Shown here one piece after another: positions 6,697 through 8,940 of a stretch of DNA of 8,940 nt. Every line of letters starts with the position of its first letter. Positions within the stretch are counted from its first letter, which is position 1. The position numbers and the translations under genes are program-made. This DNA is from Bacteriovorax stolpii. GTDB taxonomy: Bacteria; Bdellovibrionota; Bacteriovoracia; Bacteriovoracales; Bacteriovoracaceae. The notes below the pieces were generated by a model. It did no database searches and had not been told where the DNA came from. It saw only the letters and a program-made list of their open reading frames with translations. Location: assembly GCA_945890905.1 (NCBI GenBank), contig CAMDDI010000138.1:1-8940 (forward strand), written 5' to 3'.

Positions 6697-7779
6697 CTAT
6701 CGAGCTTCAAAAGCCGCTTCAATACAGTTATTAAAACTCTGATTCTTCCCTTCTAGTTCAAACATAGGCCACGTTGTGCGACGACTACTTGGAAGTTTAT
6801 TGAAAGCGTCTTTGAGAATAGCTTCCACTTGGGCTTCATTATCAAGAGCACAACTAATAGACTGAAGAGTTTTAACTAAGATCCAGCTTTTACCCTTAGC
6901 TCGAATAACTGGGTCACTTAAATAGTGCTTATAAATAAACTCACGGCTTAAAGTATAGAAGTTATGAACCTCAGGACTATGAGCACGTTGACTGATCCTC
7001 ACACGAAAGCCACGGTCACTAAAATCAATATTATTTTTTGTCAGAGTTATGGCTTCGGCAATAGCATTTGGATTTTGACTGATTATCACGGCCAATACAT
7101 CAGCAAAAAATTCATTATAGGCCGTCACGATACTGTAGAGTTGCATACCAAACTTTAAAACAGACTCATCATTTGAAACGAGAGATTCAATTCTTGCGTT
7201 TTCATTTTGAGTCATAGAAACAATCGACATGGCATCTTTATATGGGAGACTTGTTTCATCTCCATTAGTGGTTTTAAGAAGCTCTCCTATGAGTTCAGTT
7301 TCAATCATACCTTGTCGAACCAGACGCATGGAACTCTTGATCTTTGAACGCACGGTTCTGAAAGCAGCGAAGGCGCGGATAAGGTCGCGGTTATTGCCAA
7401 GAATATATTCAAAATTTTCATCAAAGAGTGCGTGACCGTACTCATGCATCTCAATGACTCGAGAGAAATTCGGGTGTTTGGTAGAACCATTAATTTTGAT
7501 CTGATAAGGAGAAATCATCATCGCCGACATAGGATCAAAGAAAGCATTGTCGTAATTATGTGGAACCAAAAGGGCCAGCTCGACTGGAACCTTGAGACTA
7601 CTCCCACTGACTACTGCCGAAACATTTTTTAAATTTTGAAAGACTGCTGCCTGCTCTTGGGCCGTGTAGAGCTGAGCTTTCCCCAATGGTGCTAGGAGGA
7701 CAAGCTTGGTGGGGGTATTGGCCGCCAGGAGGGCATGGGAAAAAAGAGCAACGGCTGAAAGTAGGAGTGTTTTTTTCAT
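6697..7779 (-). CDS. Secreted HExxH zinc-metallopeptidase-like protein of unrecognised family
   Basis: 360 residues. A Sec signal peptide (K2-K3, hydrophobic 4-18, cleavage probably after L-L-A-A at 17-20) sends it to the periplasm or beyond. The zinc-binding motif is H112-E-Y-G-H116 in a helix (V-I-E-M-H-E-Y-G-H-A-L-F-D), with E113 as catalytic base. A second helix, Y-N-E-F-F-A-D-V-L-A-V at 221-231, lies about 107 residues on; its E223 is the natural third ligand and D227 a second-shell acid, the arrangement of gluzincins. A rather hydrophobic approach strand (F-D-P-M-S-A-M-M-I-S-P at 81-91) precedes the active-site helix, as in many such enzymes. Two cysteines (C310, C352) near the C-terminus could form a disulfide in the exported protein. 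I do not recognise the family. Substrate unknown. The bases upstream of the ATG read CACCTC rather than a Shine-Dalgarno sequence. It appears to be monocistronic, with a 253-base gap before it and a weak hairpin after it. Confidence 0.78.
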   Translation of the reverse strand: MKKTLLLSAVALFSHALLAANTPTKLVLLAPLGKAQLYTAQEQAAVFQNLKNVSAVVSGSSLKVPVELALLVPHNYDNAFFDPMSAMMISPYQIKINGSTKHPNFSRVIEMHEYGHALFDENFEYILGNNRDLIRAFAAFRTVRSKIKSSMRLVRQGMIETELIGELLKTTNGDETSLPYKDAMSIVSMTQNENARIESLVSNDESVLKFGMQLYSIVTAYNEFFADVLAVIISQNPNAIAEAITLTKNNIDFSDRGFRVRISQRAHSPEVHNFYTLSREFIYKHYLSDPVIRAKGKSWILVKTLQSISCALDNEAQVEAILKDAFNKLPSSRRTTWPMFELEGKNQSFNNCIEAAFEAR

Positions 7780-8032
7780 AGAGAGGTGTTATCAGAATAA
7801 ATTAATTTGGCTGCAGTTTGGTAAAAAATACATGGTTTTAGATTCAGAAAAAAGACTTAGCTGGATTTACATGCCAGACCTAAACCAGCACAAAGGCATC
7901 ATCCCAATCGTAGCATTAGGAATTATCTAGGCGAGTTTTTGGATCACGGCCAGCACTCCTTCTCTTTATCGAGTGAGCACCACTGAAGGGCGGTAGAAAC
8001 TGTCTTCAAAAATGGTCCTTAATATGATTTCT
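7780..8032. other. 253-base intergenic region, largest non-coding gap in the window
   Basis: No minus-strand coding frame of useful length. The minus-strand promoter of the metallopeptidase gene should be here: a TTTACC (about 7827-7822), 18 bases and TTTATT (about 7803-7798) is the best -35/-10 pair seen, with four of six matches each, which is weak. A five-base inverted repeat CACTC/GAGTG (7954-7958 and 7971-7975) with a 12-base loop is present; it has no T run and is too short to assign. No terminator is obvious after the TAG at 8033. A 32-codon plus-strand frame at 7832-7930 has no ribosome binding site and is not called. Confidence 0.4.
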
Positions 8033-8940
8033 CTAGTCAGAAATCCTTTCTAAATCAGTGTAGGCACCATTGGCCACGCCACCATAAAATCTTAACTTAT
8101 CACCTTCAAAATAATAAGTACTGCTACAGCCACTCGTACCTTGCACACAAACACTAAACTGAAACCATTCTCCGTGACCATAAGTCGTTTTCATAGGGAT
8201 AGTGGGTTTGGGTTGGTATTGTAGCTTCCATTCCGTTTGATCAAGTATATTGCTCAACTCGAACCACCCTTTTTGACCATCTATCGCTCGGGTAGTAATA
8301 CAGCCTGCAACTTCGTAGTATAGATTTAACTGGGCTGTTCCAACACTTCTTGGACTGGTGATGACAGAATTAAATTGAACATCTTTATAAGTTTTTACAA
8401 AATTGCCTTGAGGAGAAATTGTAAATTCCACTGTGCCAGTTGATGTATTCGTTCTCTCTCCACCTACACCCGGCCAAGCTGCCCATAAGTTAAGTAACCT
8501 AACAACACCAGTACTCCAGGTTCCCACCATCCTCTGATCAAACATCCCTTGATTCCCACAGCAATCAAGCTCACCTTCATTAATATGAACTTTATGGTTA
8601 TTTCTGGTGCTAACAGAAGCTATAAAAATGTGATCAAAAACTAGTTTGAAAGTTCTGATGCCAGTATCTGCCCCCGGGCAATCACAATTATTACCAACAC
8701 AGAATTGAACAGTTTCTCCTTCATGCACACGAACAGTTCTTCCGTTGGGAAAACCTTCTGGGTAGTAGTGAATGGCACCTACACCATTTTCGATATTGAC
8801 CCTTATGACTTTATTTTCAACTAATCTAACTGAATCATGTCTTGGTAAACCTAAAGTTCCAGGCAATGTGAGAGGAAGAACTTCTGTTGAAGAGGAAGTA
8901 AAAGGTAATTTAAAATTTTCATCAGGGGAATAACGATTTA
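8033..8940 (-). CDS. Cysteine-rich, probably exported protein with lipocalin-like C-terminal half (5' end outside window)
   Basis: The frame is open from the right edge (first whole codon at 8938) to TAG 8033-8035, so 301 residues are visible and the true start is beyond the window. A TTG at 8866 could be read as a start, but 24 in-frame codons lie upstream of it without a stop, so it is probably internal. I do not recognise the protein. It is beta-rich with eight cysteines in the visible part (about 80, 85, 87, 126, 127, 213, 264, 271), including C-x4-C-x-C and C-C clusters, which suggests disulfides or metal binding outside the cytoplasm. The second half (about 139-301) opens with V-G-T-W-S-T-G and has alternating strands such as G-T-V-E-F-T-I-S-P-Q-G-N-F and ends Y-Y-F-E-G-D-K-L-R-F-Y-G-G, the layout of lipocalin-like small-molecule-binding barrels. 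That likeness is by eye only. No neighbour explains its role. Confidence 0.7.
   Translation of the reverse strand, partial: NRYSPDENFKLPFTSSSTEVLPLTLPGTLGLPRHDSVRLVENKVIRVNIENGVGAIHYYPEGFPNGRTVRVHEGETVQFCVGNNCDCPGADTGIRTFKLVFDHIFIASVSTRNNHKVHINEGELDCCGNQGMFDQRMVGTWSTGVVRLLNLWAAWPGVGGERTNTSTGTVEFTISPQGNFVKTYKDVQFNSVITSPRSVGTAQLNLYYEVAGCITTRAIDGQKGWFELSNILDQTEWKLQYQPKPTIPMKTTYGHGEWFQFSVCVQGTSGCSSTYYFEGDKLRFYGGVANGAYTDLERISD

Noticed and set aside
7832..7930. 32-codon plus-strand frame in the largest intergenic gap, extendable back into the metallopeptidase gene
   Set aside because: No ribosome binding site, no recognisable motif, and the longer form overlaps the peptidase start antisense. A remnant of a lost gene cannot be excluded, but nothing supports it.
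7927..7961. Minus-strand AAGGAG (7961-7956) followed eight bases later by GTG and six codons ending in TAG, resembling a leader peptide
   Set aside because: The ribosome-binding-like sequence is good, but six codons with no attenuator structure and about 150 bases to the next gene are more likely chance.
8864..8866. TTG as the start codon of the cysteine-rich protein
   Set aside because: The frame continues upstream without a stop to the window edge and there is no ribosome binding site before the TTG, so the gene is better treated as truncated by the window.

Overview
The window shows a Gram-negative bacterium of moderate to low GC (low-to-mid 40s percent by eye). It has outer-membrane efflux and periplasmic proteins with Sec signal peptides, and short or weak ribosome binding sites. 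The mix of a secreted metallopeptidase, a reduced heavy-metal efflux operon and exported proteins of unknown family would fit a Bdellovibrionota/Bacteriovorax-like predator. That is a guess from style; no marker gene here proves it. Every supportable gene lies on the minus strand, so transcription runs from 8940 towards 1.

In transcription order: (a) the 3' part of a gene for a cysteine-rich, probably exported protein with a lipocalin-like C-terminal half (8033 to the right edge); (b) a 253-base gap; (c) a secreted HExxH zinc-metallopeptidase-like protein (6697-7779), followed by a weak hairpin; (d) a tightly packed three-gene efflux operon: a CzcC/TolC-type outer-membrane protein (5324-6607), a 128-residue exported protein that looks like only the last domain of a CzcB-type adaptor (4934-5320), and a full-length CzcA-type heavy-metal RND pump (1801-4932); (e) an MgtC/SapB-family inner-membrane protein (1208-1711); (f) a spermidine-synthase-like methyltransferase-fold protein (511-1152); and one base further on (g) the N-terminal part of a JmjC/cupin_4 Fe(II)/2-oxoglutarate oxygenase cut by the left edge (1-509).

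The most interesting object is the efflux operon. Where a czcCBA operon normally has an adaptor of about 350-500 residues, this one encodes a signal peptide plus what looks like only the membrane-proximal domain. Spacers of 3 and 1 bases leave no room for a decayed remainder. The pump is full length but has Asp instead of Glu at the third acidic position of its proton-relay motif (D402, D408, D415 in its own numbering). Either the complex works with a minimal adaptor, or it borrows the missing parts from an adaptor encoded elsewhere. The second point of interest is the near-overlapping pair of a methyltransferase-fold protein lacking hallmark aminopropyltransferase residues and a JmjC-type oxygenase.

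No RNA gene, mobile element, CRISPR array or convincing long repeat was seen. No gene-free stretch exceeds 300 bases.
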